A stretch of DNA of 32,114 nt from Planctomycetaceae bacterium. Lineage in GTDB: Bacteria; Planctomycetota; Planctomycetia; Pirellulales; Pirellulaceae. A program made the translations under genes and the position numbers. The stretch covers positions 1 to 32,114 of the forward strand of contig SLEY01000453.1 of NCBI GenBank assembly GCA_007124535.1. Direction: 5' to 3'. Positions 24,081 to 31,025 of this stretch are shown one piece after another. Every line of letters starts with the position of its first letter. The stretch's first letter is position 1. The notes below the pieces were generated by a model that had not been told where the DNA came from, did not search any database, and saw only the letters and a list, made by a program, of their open reading frames with translations.

Positions 24081-25634
24081 CTACAGCATGGGGCCGACAA
24101 TCCACGGCAGAAATTCCTCCTCGCCGATCCCGTGCACCTCGCTCTTCGTCGGCTTCCCGCTGGCCACCGCCAGGACCCGCGCGAAAATCTCGGCCCCCAT
24201 CGCTTGCAGCGAACCACCTTGCAATACAACGCCCGCGTCGACGTCCATATCGTCGATCATGCGCTCATACATCGGGGTGTTCGACGCAACTTTGATGCAG
24301 GGCGTCGGCTTGCAGCCGAAACAACTGCCTCGACCCGTGGTGAACACGACCACATTGGCTCCTCCCGCAACCATCCCGGTCACGCTGGCAGGATCGTAAC
24401 CCGGCGTATCCATCACGACCAAGCCCTTGGCCCGGACCCGCTCGGCATAGGAATAAACGTCGACCAAGGCGGTCGAACCGCCTTTGGCAATCGCCCCCAA
24501 CGACTTCTCGGCAATCGTGGTCAAGCCGCCCGCCTTGTTGCCCACCGAAGGGTTGTTGTCCAGGCGGCTGCCGAACTGCTCGGTATAATGCTGCCACCAG
24601 CGGATGCGGTCGAGCAGTTTCTGAGCCACCTCGGCCGAGACGGCACGCCGGGCCAACAGCGATTCGGCCCCATAGATCTCGGGCGTTTCCGACAGAATCG
24701 CGGTTCCGCCGCAGGCGATCAGCAGGTCGGCGGCCACGCCCAGAGCGGGGTTGGCCGTGATTCCCGAGTTCCCGTCCGATCCGCCGCATTCCAGTCCCAG
24801 GATCAACTCGCTGGCCGGCGCCGCTTCCCGCCGCGCGGCATCGACCCGCGGCAGCATCCGCCAAACCTGCTCGACCCCCGACTCGACCGTGCGCGACGTG
24901 CCTCCGGCGTGCTGGATCGATAGCACGGGAATCGGCTCGACGGGAGACGAAAGGCCCTCGATCGGCGCCACTTGCAAGCTCTCGAACAGATGTTCGCTGG
25001 TCGCCTGCTCACAACCCAGCCCGATCAGCAGGCAGCCGCCGACGTTCGGGTGGCTCATGATCCCGCCCAGCACCCGGTCGAGCATGTCGTGCGCCGGGCC
25101 CCCGTACGGCATTCCGCAGCCCGAATGATGGGTTATCGCAATGACGCCATCCACATGCGGATAATCGCGCAGGGCGTCGCGATCGAAATGGCGCGCCACG
25201 TACCGGCTGACCGATGCCGAGCAATTCACGGTCGAGATCACCGCCAGATAATTCCGGGTGCCGAATCGCCCGCCCGCTCGCCGATAGCCCTGAAAAGACT
25301 GGTCTACCAGGGGGGTAGGCGGTGGAGGCGTCTGTAACGGTGGAATACCACTCTCGGCTACCTCCGCGAAACTCAAGTTATGGGTATGTACCCACGCGCC
25401 CTTGCCGATCGCCTGGTCGGCCAGCCCGATCGGATGGCCATACTTCCGAACGATCTGGCCCCGCGCGATCGCTCGCAAGGCCACTTTGTGACCCATCGGC
25501 ACGGAATCCGCCAAAGTCACCGGCGAGGCGGAACCGGCCGATACCGTCTGGCCGGGCGTCAGATCACGCGTTGCCACCGCCACATCGTCGTGCGGATCCA
25601 GCAGAAGCAACTCGGGTACATTCGTCGGCGACAT
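24081..25634 (-). CDS. uxaA: UxaA-family sugar-acid dehydratase (altronate dehydratase-like)
   Basis: A 517-aa protein, the usual length of the UxaA/GarD family. Residues 1-90 form a SAF domain (LLLDPHDDVAVATRDLTPGQ, MGHKVALRAI). The catalytic part follows, with GRFGTRNYLAVISTVNCSAS, THHSGCGMPYGG, LLIGLGCEQ, LECGGSDGNSGITANPALG, DTPGYDPASVTG and FTTGRGSCFGCKPTPCIKVA. The conserved cysteines and histidines fit the metal site of these iron-dependent dehydratases. Altronate or galactarate would be converted to the 2-keto-3-deoxy acid in hexuronate breakdown. The fused SAF domain is also seen in galactarate dehydratase, so substrate choice is open. It is followed closely by two glycosyltransferase genes, an odd pairing. 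No other hexuronate genes are in view. Confidence 0.85.
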   Translation of the reverse strand: MSPTNVPELLLLDPHDDVAVATRDLTPGQTVSAGSASPVTLADSVPMGHKVALRAIARGQIVRKYGHPIGLADQAIGKGAWVHTHNLSFAEVAESGIPPLQTPPPPTPLVDQSFQGYRRAGGRFGTRNYLAVISTVNCSASVSRYVARHFDRDALRDYPHVDGVIAITHHSGCGMPYGGPAHDMLDRVLGGIMSHPNVGGCLLIGLGCEQATSEHLFESLQVAPIEGLSSPVEPIPVLSIQHAGGTSRTVESGVEQVWRMLPRVDAARREAAPASELILGLECGGSDGNSGITANPALGVAADLLIACGGTAILSETPEIYGAESLLARRAVSAEVAQKLLDRIRWWQHYTEQFGSRLDNNPSVGNKAGGLTTIAEKSLGAIAKGGSTALVDVYSYAERVRAKGLVVMDTPGYDPASVTGMVAGGANVVVFTTGRGSCFGCKPTPCIKVASNTPMYERMIDDMDVDAGVVLQGGSLQAMGAEIFARVLAVASGKPTKSEVHGIGEEEFLPWIVGPML

Positions 25635-25704
25635 CCGTTAGGATCCCCCAAGTTCGGGAAGCTTCCTTGTGTTCACAGCGAACTCGACGGATCGATTTCG
25701 AGCA

Positions 25705-26115
25705 TCACTCGCCCATGATGGCGGCCCAGTCGGGGGAATCCGGGCGATCCGGTTGTTCGGGCAACGCGGGATCCTCGCCTTCCCAATCCACATCCGGGGG
25801 CCCCCATCCGTCGAATTCGCCCCAATCGTCTTCGTCCAGCCAACCGTCATCCGCCGGATCCCAGCCTTCCGCCGACACAAAACTCTCTTCCGAACGGACG
25901 ACCACCTCCCCCGTCGGATGAAATACGGACCCCACTCGACCCTCCGAAGGGTGACCCCGCTGCCAGCTGCCACCATAGGTCGGGTAGTGACTGTCGAACG
26001 GACTGGCGCAAACAGCACATCCCGAGGCGAAAGCCAGCATGGCGATGCCAAGCCACCCCCAGAACGGCCTTGTTCTGCGCTCCGTGGTGCTGGACGCTCG
26101 ACGAATTCCGATCAT
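25705..26115 (-). CDS. Planctomycete-type lipoprotein with acidic Trp/Asp-rich tail
   Basis: A 136-aa protein from the ATG at 26115, with GAGGG 11 bases upstream; a TTG eight codons earlier is an alternative. The signal (WGWLGIAMLAFASGC) ends in lipobox ASGC. The mature start CAVCASPFDSHYPTYGGSWQ and GRVGSVFHPTGE look like a conserved lipoprotein block I associate with planctomycetes. The second half is very acidic, rich in Asp, Glu, Trp and Pro (WLDEDDWGEFDGWGPPDVDW). The role is unknown; the protein should sit in the outer or inner membrane facing the periplasm. A sigma-54-like site lies at 26154-26169, and the uxaA gene follows 70 bases downstream on the same strand. Confidence 0.72.
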   Translation of the reverse strand: MIGIRRASSTTERRTRPFWGWLGIAMLAFASGCAVCASPFDSHYPTYGGSWQRGHPSEGRVGSVFHPTGEVVVRSEESFVSAEGWDPADDGWLDEDDWGEFDGWGPPDVDWEGEDPALPEQPDRPDSPDWAAIMGE

Positions 26116-26153
26116 AACGGCTTGGCCCTCAAACGACAAGGAAACGAAATAAC

Positions 26154-26169
26154 AGCAAGATGTTCTCCA
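26154..26169 (-). promoter_or_regulatory. Sigma-54-type promoter candidate for the lipoprotein at 25705-26115
   Basis: On the minus strand TGGAGA-ACATC-TTGCT keeps GG-N10-GC and a perfect -12 box, with a weaker -24 box. The predicted start near 26143 leaves a leader of about 28 nt. An inverted repeat CGACT...AGTCG (26186-26205) lies just upstream. Confidence 0.4.
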
Positions 26170-26360
26170 ACAGGTTCGACCAATCCGACTTGGTAACTTG
26201 AGTCGAGTTTAACGATTGTCGGGGATTTTTGTGCTTTGCGCTTGGTCTTTGCATCGAAGAATCAGGTTGCGGTTTTCCGGCCCGGAGGCGGAAACGACCA
26301 CACAGCCAATGGCGCCCACCTCCACCAAAGAACCGACCCGACCAGCCGGCCACTCACCAC

Positions 26361-26430
26361 GCGCTGTGGCCGGTCTCTGACCGAGCCACTCGGCGGTTTC
26401 GGCGGGGTCGGAGACCCTCGCCCAGCGCGG
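26361..26430. repeat. Inverted copy of the GGTCAGAGACC module
   Basis: Positions 26361-26389 are the exact reverse complement of 13434-13462 (29 bp). The following bases (GGTTTCGGCGGGGTC, then GAGACC and CGCCCAGCG) are a diverged reverse complement of the neighbouring unit at 13381-13420. The whole composite is therefore present, not just a short palindrome. Confidence 0.85.
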
Positions 26431-26455
26431 TAGATTATTTCCTGCGAGTTGCCTC

Positions 26456-26487
26456 ACCGACCCACCGACCTACCGACCCACCGACGC
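26456..26487. repeat. 8-bp tandem repeat, four units
   Basis: ACCGACCC, ACCGACCT, ACCGACCC and ACCGACGC lie in direct succession. The same unit forms a longer array at 26794-26865. Confidence 0.85.
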
Positions 26488-26497
26488 AAGGTCGATC

Positions 26498-26535
26498 GAG
26501 TACGAGTACCGCGATGCTGAGTACGAGTACGAGTC
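26498..26535. repeat. GAGTAC hexamer repeats
   Basis: Two GAGTAC units (26498-26509), a nine-base interruption, then two more units and a partial one (26519-26535). GAGTAC contains the palindrome GTAC. Confidence 0.75.
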
Positions 26536-26691
26536 GAACCGGATCAAGTCACCAAGCACCTACTTACCGACCGAATCGTGATGTGCGTGGACGTTACGCG
26601 ACCATGGCGGCGATCGGAGGCGTGGCAGGTATCGCGAGACATTGCACGACGTAATGTGGCACGAAATTGCCAAATCATCTGGTTCTTGGCA

Positions 26692-26717
26692 GGCAAAGCA
26701 CACGGGCAAAGCACACG
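26692..26717. repeat. Perfect 13-bp tandem duplication
   Basis: GGCAAAGCACACG occurs twice without a gap, immediately before the palindrome at 26721. Confidence 0.8.
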
Positions 26718-26720
26718 GGT

Positions 26721-26752
26721 TCCCCTCTCCCCGGAGTACCGGGGCGAGGGGA
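26721..26752. repeat. Strong palindrome of the SPLAPVLRGEG type
   Basis: Arms TCCCCTC/GAGGGGA and CCCCGG/CCGGGG form a 14-bp stem with one mismatch and an AGTA loop. Read on the minus strand this encodes the LSPLAPVLRGEG peptide that recurs as a spurious product in many genomes, so it is probably a copy of a dispersed palindromic element. It could fold strongly in RNA, but it is not followed by a T-run. Confidence 0.7.
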
Positions 26753-26793
26753 GAAAGGCCAAGTCTCAGTGTGAATGGGTGAAAAAAACGATC

Positions 26794-26865
26794 ACCGACC
26801 CACCGACCCACCGACCCACCGACCTACCGACCTACCGACCTACCGACGCACCGACCTGCCGACTG
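26794..26865. repeat. 8-bp tandem array, about nine units
   Basis: Three ACCGACCC, three ACCGACCT, then ACCGACGC, ACCGACCT and a diverged GCCGACTG. It ends about 76 bases before the oleC start. The unit is the same as at 26456-26487. The order of variants (a block of C-ending then a block of T-ending units) suggests slippage expansion. Confidence 0.85.
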
Positions 26866-26941
26866 CGGGGGTTGCATGGGGCAGGTTGTTGTCGTATTCT
26901 CCGGTTGAAAGGTGCGAGACGCCCTTATCGACGAGGACTCG

Positions 26942-28606
26942 ATGGAAGCAGAGCATGTGAATGTGAGTCGGCGATTGGCCCGGACCGCGGCAGCGGATCC
27001 CGGCGGGATCGCGGTGGTCGAGCCGGGTCGGCGAGGCCGGGATGGTCGGCGGACCTATCGGACGCTTAGTTTTTCCGAGTTGGATGCGGATAGCGACCTG
27101 CTGGCGGACGGGCTCCGCGCAATGGGGGTTCCTCAGGGGGCCCGTCTGGTGTTGATGGTACGGCCCAGCATCGATTTTATCTCGCTGGTGTTTGCGTTGT
27201 TCAAAGCGGGCATCGTTTGCGTGCTGGTCGATCCGGGGATGGGGCGCCGCAGTTTGGTGCGTTGTTTGGAAGAGGTTCAACCGGACGGTTTCGTGGCGAT
27301 TCCTCTGGCGCATGCGATCCGTTGCGTGCTGCGCCGTCGATTTTCCCGGGCCCGGTGGAACCTGACCGTGGGCAGACGCTGGTTTTGGGGCGGGCCCACG
27401 ATCGCCCAACTCCGCCAGCGGCAGCGGAGTGAGGGGTTCGAGCCCAGCGCGACCCGGGCGGACGACCCGGCCGCCATTATTTTTACGACCGGCAGCACCG
27501 GTCCGCCCAAAGGGGTCTTGTATCGCCATGGCAATTTCGATCGCCAGGTGGTCGAGTTGCGGGATTTCTACAGGATCGAGCCTGGCGAGATCGATTTGGC
27601 CTGCTTTCCCCTCTTCGGTCTGTTCAACTGTGCGATGGGGGTGACGACGGTCATTCCCGTGATGGATGCGACGCGGCCGGCCGAAGTGGATCCGCGGAAC
27701 ATTCTGGAAGCCGCTGGTGACTGGCAGGTGACCCAGTCGTTTGGTTCGCCGGCGCTGTGGAACGTCGTGGGCCGGTACTGCGAGCATCAGGGGGTGGGTT
27801 TGCCGAGTTTACAGCGAGTGCTTTCGGCCGGCGCTCCGGTGCCGCCGCATGTGCTGCAGCGGATGAAACAGGTGATTCATCCCGAGGGCGATGTGCACAC
27901 GCCGTATGGTGCGACCGAGTCGCTGCCGGTGGCTTCGATCGCAGCGAGTGAGGTGCTGGCCGAGACGGTTTCCCACTCGGCCGAGGGCGCGGGCACGTGC
28001 GTAGGGCATCGTTTTCCGGGGATCGAGTGGAAGGTGATCCGGATCGACGATGGCCCGATCGCCACGATTGATCAGGCGATCGAGCTTCCGCGGGGGGAGA
28101 TCGGCGAGTTGATGGTCCGGGGCCCGGTGGTGACTTCCGAGTACGTGACTCGCTGTGAGGCCAATGCCCTGCACAAAGTGGTCGACGGCGACACCCGCTG
28201 GCACCGCATCGGCGATCTGGGCTACTTGGACGATCAGGATCGTTTCTGGTTTTGCGGCCGCAAGTCGCACCGGCTGCAGACGGCGGACGGCCCGATGTAC
28301 ACCATCCCGTGCGAAGCGATTCTCAATGGGCATCCGGCCGTGTATCGTTCGGCCTTGATCGGATTGGGACCCGCCGGGCAACACGTTCCGGTGCTGGTCG
28401 TCGAACCTTGGCCCGAACACTACCCCCGCTCGGCGGACCAGCGGCAGCGTCTGGAGGCGGAACTGCAGCAGTTGGCGGCTTCGCACCCCCGGACGCGAAG
28501 GGTGCAACGGATTCTGTTGCGGCGCCGCCTGCCGGTGGATATCCGTCACAATGCCAAGATTTTTCGGGAGAAACTGGTGCCTTGGGCCGAGCGTCGGATC
28601 CGATGA
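26942..28606 (+). CDS. oleC: OleC-type acyl ligase (olefin beta-lactone synthetase)
   Basis: A 554-aa ANL-superfamily enzyme of OleC length. The ATG at 26942 is preferred over an upstream GTG because GAGGA lies six bases before it. Motifs are FTTGSTGPPKG (181-191), FPLFGLFNCAMG, QSFGSPALWNVV, LSAGAPVPP, TPYGATESLPV (320-330), WHRIGDLGYLD (420-430), FCGRKSHR (437-444) and, near the end, the catalytic-lysine region RHNAKIFREKL. These particular forms are those of OleC, which closes beta-hydroxy acids to beta-lactones in long-chain olefin synthesis using ATP. OleA, OleB and OleD are not in the window, so it is an orphan here. Acyl-CoA ligase activity on another substrate cannot be excluded. It is cytoplasmic. 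Confidence 0.85.
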   Translation: MEAEHVNVSRRLARTAAADPGGIAVVEPGRRGRDGRRTYRTLSFSELDADSDLLADGLRAMGVPQGARLVLMVRPSIDFISLVFALFKAGIVCVLVDPGMGRRSLVRCLEEVQPDGFVAIPLAHAIRCVLRRRFSRARWNLTVGRRWFWGGPTIAQLRQRQRSEGFEPSATRADDPAAIIFTTGSTGPPKGVLYRHGNFDRQVVELRDFYRIEPGEIDLACFPLFGLFNCAMGVTTVIPVMDATRPAEVDPRNILEAAGDWQVTQSFGSPALWNVVGRYCEHQGVGLPSLQRVLSAGAPVPPHVLQRMKQVIHPEGDVHTPYGATESLPVASIAASEVLAETVSHSAEGAGTCVGHRFPGIEWKVIRIDDGPIATIDQAIELPRGEIGELMVRGPVVTSEYVTRCEANALHKVVDGDTRWHRIGDLGYLDDQDRFWFCGRKSHRLQTADGPMYTIPCEAILNGHPAVYRSALIGLGPAGQHVPVLVVEPWPEHYPRSADQRQRLEAELQQLAASHPRTRRVQRILLRRRLPVDIRHNAKIFREKLVPWAERRIR

Positions 28607-28786
28607 CTCGCGATCAGGCGACCAGGGCGGCGGGGGGAATTCGCGGTTTTTCCCGCGCGGGGCAGACAATCTTTCCCGGCGCCTGACTCCGGGTCCTGAC
28701 GTCGGAGATCGCCGATAACAGCCTGGACGTGATGGCCAGCACCCGGTCCATGCCGTATCCGGACCTTTCGGAGAAGACGCCTCACG

Positions 28787-29752
28787 TTACAAAGGGGCGG
28801 GCAGGTCTCGCCGGTGGAAGATCAAAGTGGCTCCCAGGTAGGCAGCCAGTCCCATCGTCAGCAGGATCAGGTTGTAGCCCAAAGGACCCAGGCCGTTCCA
28901 GTCCCCGACTTCGTTGCGGAGGATCAGGCTCCAGGTCGATTCGGGATGATAGACCGCGATGCTGACGAATCGGGCGGGTTCGTAGGCGGTGAAGAAGCTG
29001 AAGCGGCAGAGCCACGCCAGGGGTTCCGAGGCCAGGCCGACGATCTTGATCGTCAATTGGACGATGTAGATCCCCACCACCAGCCCGATCGTTCGCCAGC
29101 GGTAGCGGTCGCAGGAGGAGAGCAGGCTGCTGAGTCCCGCCAGGAAAAATCCCAGAGAAAACAGATTGACGGCAGCGGGGATCAGGTGGGTCATGTCGAC
29201 TTTGTCGGCCATCGGTCGCCGCACGATCTCTTCGGCGGCCAGCGGGTCGGGCAGTTGCCAACCCAGCCAAGGAATGGTCCACACCGGCGCGCGGGGCTCC
29301 TCGATCGTATTGGTGTGAACGCCCAGGTACAGGCCCAGCCAGGACGTGAGTGCCAGCAGGGCCAGCCCGGCAAGGGTGACGGTGGCCTGCGACCACAGCA
29401 CCTGGATGCGGCTGACCGGCTGGGCCAGCAGCATTTCCATCGTCCCGCGGCCAATCTCGCCGCTGACACAATCCGACCCCCGCGCGATGACCCACAGGAA
29501 GACGCACAGCAGCAAGATCGGTTCATCGTAGGCCATCGCCACCCGACCGGTGTAGGTGACCAGGTGTTCAAAGGGCACGGGCGAAAAGTGCTCCCAATCC
29601 CGAAACTGCTCGATCACCGTCTCAAAGCGGCTCATCTCGAACTGACTCACCAGCCAGACGCGAGTCCAGCAGAAAGCCAGCAGGGCAATCGTGCAGGCGG
29701 CCAGCAGGAACCGGCCTTCCAGGATCGATTTGTTCAACAGCGATCGGTTCAT
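28787..29752 (-). CDS. ABC-2 type permease
   Basis: A 321-aa membrane protein with six or so helices of the ABC-2 family: FLLAACTIALLAFCWTRVWL, ILLLCVFLWVIARGSDCVSG, the coupling segment EIGRGTMEMLLAQPVSRIQV, LAGLALLALTSWLGLYLG, LFSLGFFLAGLSSLLSS and YNLILLTMGLAAYLG. A large external loop of about 60 residues lies between helices 1 and 2. The start at 29752 comes nine bases after the stop of the ATPase gene, so the two form a transporter operon. It would export an unknown substrate across the inner membrane. It converges with oleC; the 180-base gap between them holds two small inverted repeats (28642-28657 and 28687-28707) but no clear terminator. Confidence 0.87.
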   Translation of the reverse strand: MNRSLLNKSILEGRFLLAACTIALLAFCWTRVWLVSQFEMSRFETVIEQFRDWEHFSPVPFEHLVTYTGRVAMAYDEPILLLCVFLWVIARGSDCVSGEIGRGTMEMLLAQPVSRIQVLWSQATVTLAGLALLALTSWLGLYLGVHTNTIEEPRAPVWTIPWLGWQLPDPLAAEEIVRRPMADKVDMTHLIPAAVNLFSLGFFLAGLSSLLSSCDRYRWRTIGLVVGIYIVQLTIKIVGLASEPLAWLCRFSFFTAYEPARFVSIAVYHPESTWSLILRNEVGDWNGLGPLGYNLILLTMGLAAYLGATLIFHRRDLPAPL

Positions 29753-29761
29753 GCGTCGGAC

Positions 29762-30661
29762 TCATCCTTGGGGAGGCACAGCGGAAACGGGCTCGGCGTC
29801 GTGGATGCGGTCGTACAGGGAGCGCAAACCGACCGATTGCACATTGATTTCTTCCAAAGGCAGGGTTCCCAACCACTGCAACAGCGGCTTGAGTTCCCCC
29901 GGGGTTTCGATGACGAACACGCCGGGCCGTTCCCGGCGGATCCGCAACTCGCCTTTCAGTTCCCCCGGAGGTGGCGGCAGCGGGCCGCTCAATGCCGCCT
30001 GGATCCGGTGGCGACGCTTCAATTCCTGCATCACCTGAACATGCGCCAGCCGCCCCGCACGTAGGAACGCCACCCGGTCGCAAACCTCCTCGACCTCCGA
30101 TAACACGTGCGAGGAGAACAGCACCGTGCGTCCCTGCTGGCGGAACTCATCGACAATCTCGGCCACCACCCGCCGCACCGTCGGATCCAGATTCGACGTC
30201 GGTTCATCCAGGATCACCAGCGGCGTTTCGGCAGCCAGCGTGGCGACCAGGGCCAATTTCTGCCGCATGCCCGTGGACATGGAAGCCACGCGCGCGGTCA
30301 GAGCCAGTTCCAAACGCTCGGCCAGTTTCAGCGAGCGCTGCAAATTCCCTTCCGGCCGTACTTCGGCGAAGAAGCGCAGGATCTCGCGCCCCCGCATCTG
30401 GCCGAACAAGCGGACTTCGCCCGGCAGGTAGGTCGTTTGGCGGCGCACCTGCACCGAATGGTTACTGCAGCACCAGCCGCCGATGGTCGCGGATCCACTG
30501 GTGGGCCGGAGATAACCCAGAAGCAGCCGAAGCAAGGTCGTCTTTCCCGCGCCGTTCGGCCCGAGCAAACCGAGAATTTCCCCTTCGGGAACCGACAAAC
30601 AGCAGTCCTCGAGCGCGGTGAACCGACCGTAACGCTTCGTCAGGTGTTCGACTTGGATCAA
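29762..30661 (-). CDS. ABC-2 transporter ATPase
   Basis: A 299-aa ATPase. The start is a TTG at 30661: GGGGAG lies seven bases upstream and the protein begins properly with MIQVEHLTKRYGRFTALEDC. The frame runs on upstream, but that sequence is not protein-like. Walker A is GPNGAGKTT (34-42), the signature region is ASMSTGMRQKLALVATLA, Walker B is LVILDEPTSNLDP and the switch region is SSHVLSEVEE. The C-terminal 80 residues form the extra domain usual in ABC-2 ATPases of the CcmA/DrrA group. Together with the permease gene nine bases downstream it makes a two-gene exporter. The Q-loop reads YLPGE rather than containing Gln, as in some family members. The substrate is unknown. Confidence 0.9.
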   Translation of the reverse strand: MIQVEHLTKRYGRFTALEDCCLSVPEGEILGLLGPNGAGKTTLLRLLLGYLRPTSGSATIGGWCCSNHSVQVRRQTTYLPGEVRLFGQMRGREILRFFAEVRPEGNLQRSLKLAERLELALTARVASMSTGMRQKLALVATLAAETPLVILDEPTSNLDPTVRRVVAEIVDEFRQQGRTVLFSSHVLSEVEEVCDRVAFLRAGRLAHVQVMQELKRRHRIQAALSGPLPPPPGELKGELRIRRERPGVFVIETPGELKPLLQWLGTLPLEEINVQSVGLRSLYDRIHDAEPVSAVPPQG

Positions 30662-30779
30662 TATCGGACTCCCCGGGGTGGACCACCAAAAAAAACTAAG
30701 AACTATACTTGGGACTGGTCTTGGTTTCGTGCGGCGATTATCCTTCTGTCGTTCGATTCTTTTCGGTGGAGGGTGGGTT

Positions 30780-31025
30780 TTAGCCGCCGCTGACTGGGGG
30801 GATGCAGGCGATTTCGTTTGCGGATGCCAGTGGGTGGGTATCGGGCGCGTATTCGTTGTCCAATGCGAGATGGCAGCGTGCCAGTAGGGGGGCGAGGTCG
30901 GGAACTTGCTGGACGATCGCTCGCCGTAGATCGCCGACGGTGGCCGTGGCCGGCAGTTCCAACTGGAGGACGGATCGCCCGCAGGTCTGGCGGGCGGCCG
31001 CAAAGAGGTACACCGATCGCTTCAA
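30780..31025 (-). CDS. moaD: MoaD/ThiS-family sulfur carrier
   Basis: An 81-aa ubiquitin-like protein ending in the diagnostic Gly-Gly (ACIPPVSGG), which is thiocarboxylated in molybdopterin synthase small subunits. The beta-grasp pattern is visible: VYLFAAARQTCG, LELPATATVGDLRRAIVQQ, HLALDNEYA. The start is a TTG at 31025 that overlaps the TGA of the upstream FeS gene by four bases (TTGA); a GTG four codons later is the alternative. No MoaE or other molybdopterin genes are visible. It could serve molybdenum cofactor synthesis from a distant location or another sulfur-transfer system. The coupling to an FeS oxidoreductase is notable. Confidence 0.85.
   Translation of the reverse strand: MKRSVYLFAAARQTCGRSVLQLELPATATVGDLRRAIVQQVPDLAPLLARCHLALDNEYAPDTHPLASANEIACIPPVSGG

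Larger units (their letters stand above)
26116..26941. other. Repeat-rich intergenic region upstream of oleC
   Basis: About 0.8 kb with no gene that I trust. Besides the promoter candidate at 26154-26169 it holds an inverted copy of the GGTCTCTGACC module, two 8-bp microsatellites, a GAGTAC array, a 13-bp duplication and a strong palindrome, each listed separately. Open frames here translate into low-complexity peptides (PTDPPTHRPTD type) and are repeat artefacts. The stretches 26206-26360 and 26536-26691 show nothing I can name. Confidence 0.7.

Noticed and set aside
26578..27069. ORF of 163 codons upstream of and overlapping oleC
   Set aside because: Much of it is the palindrome and the 8-bp array, giving low-complexity Pro/Thr/Asp sequence, and it overlaps oleC in another frame.
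28642..28707. Two small inverted repeats between oleC and the ABC-2 permease gene as terminators
   Set aside because: Stems are only about 5 bp and neither is followed by a T-run on either strand.
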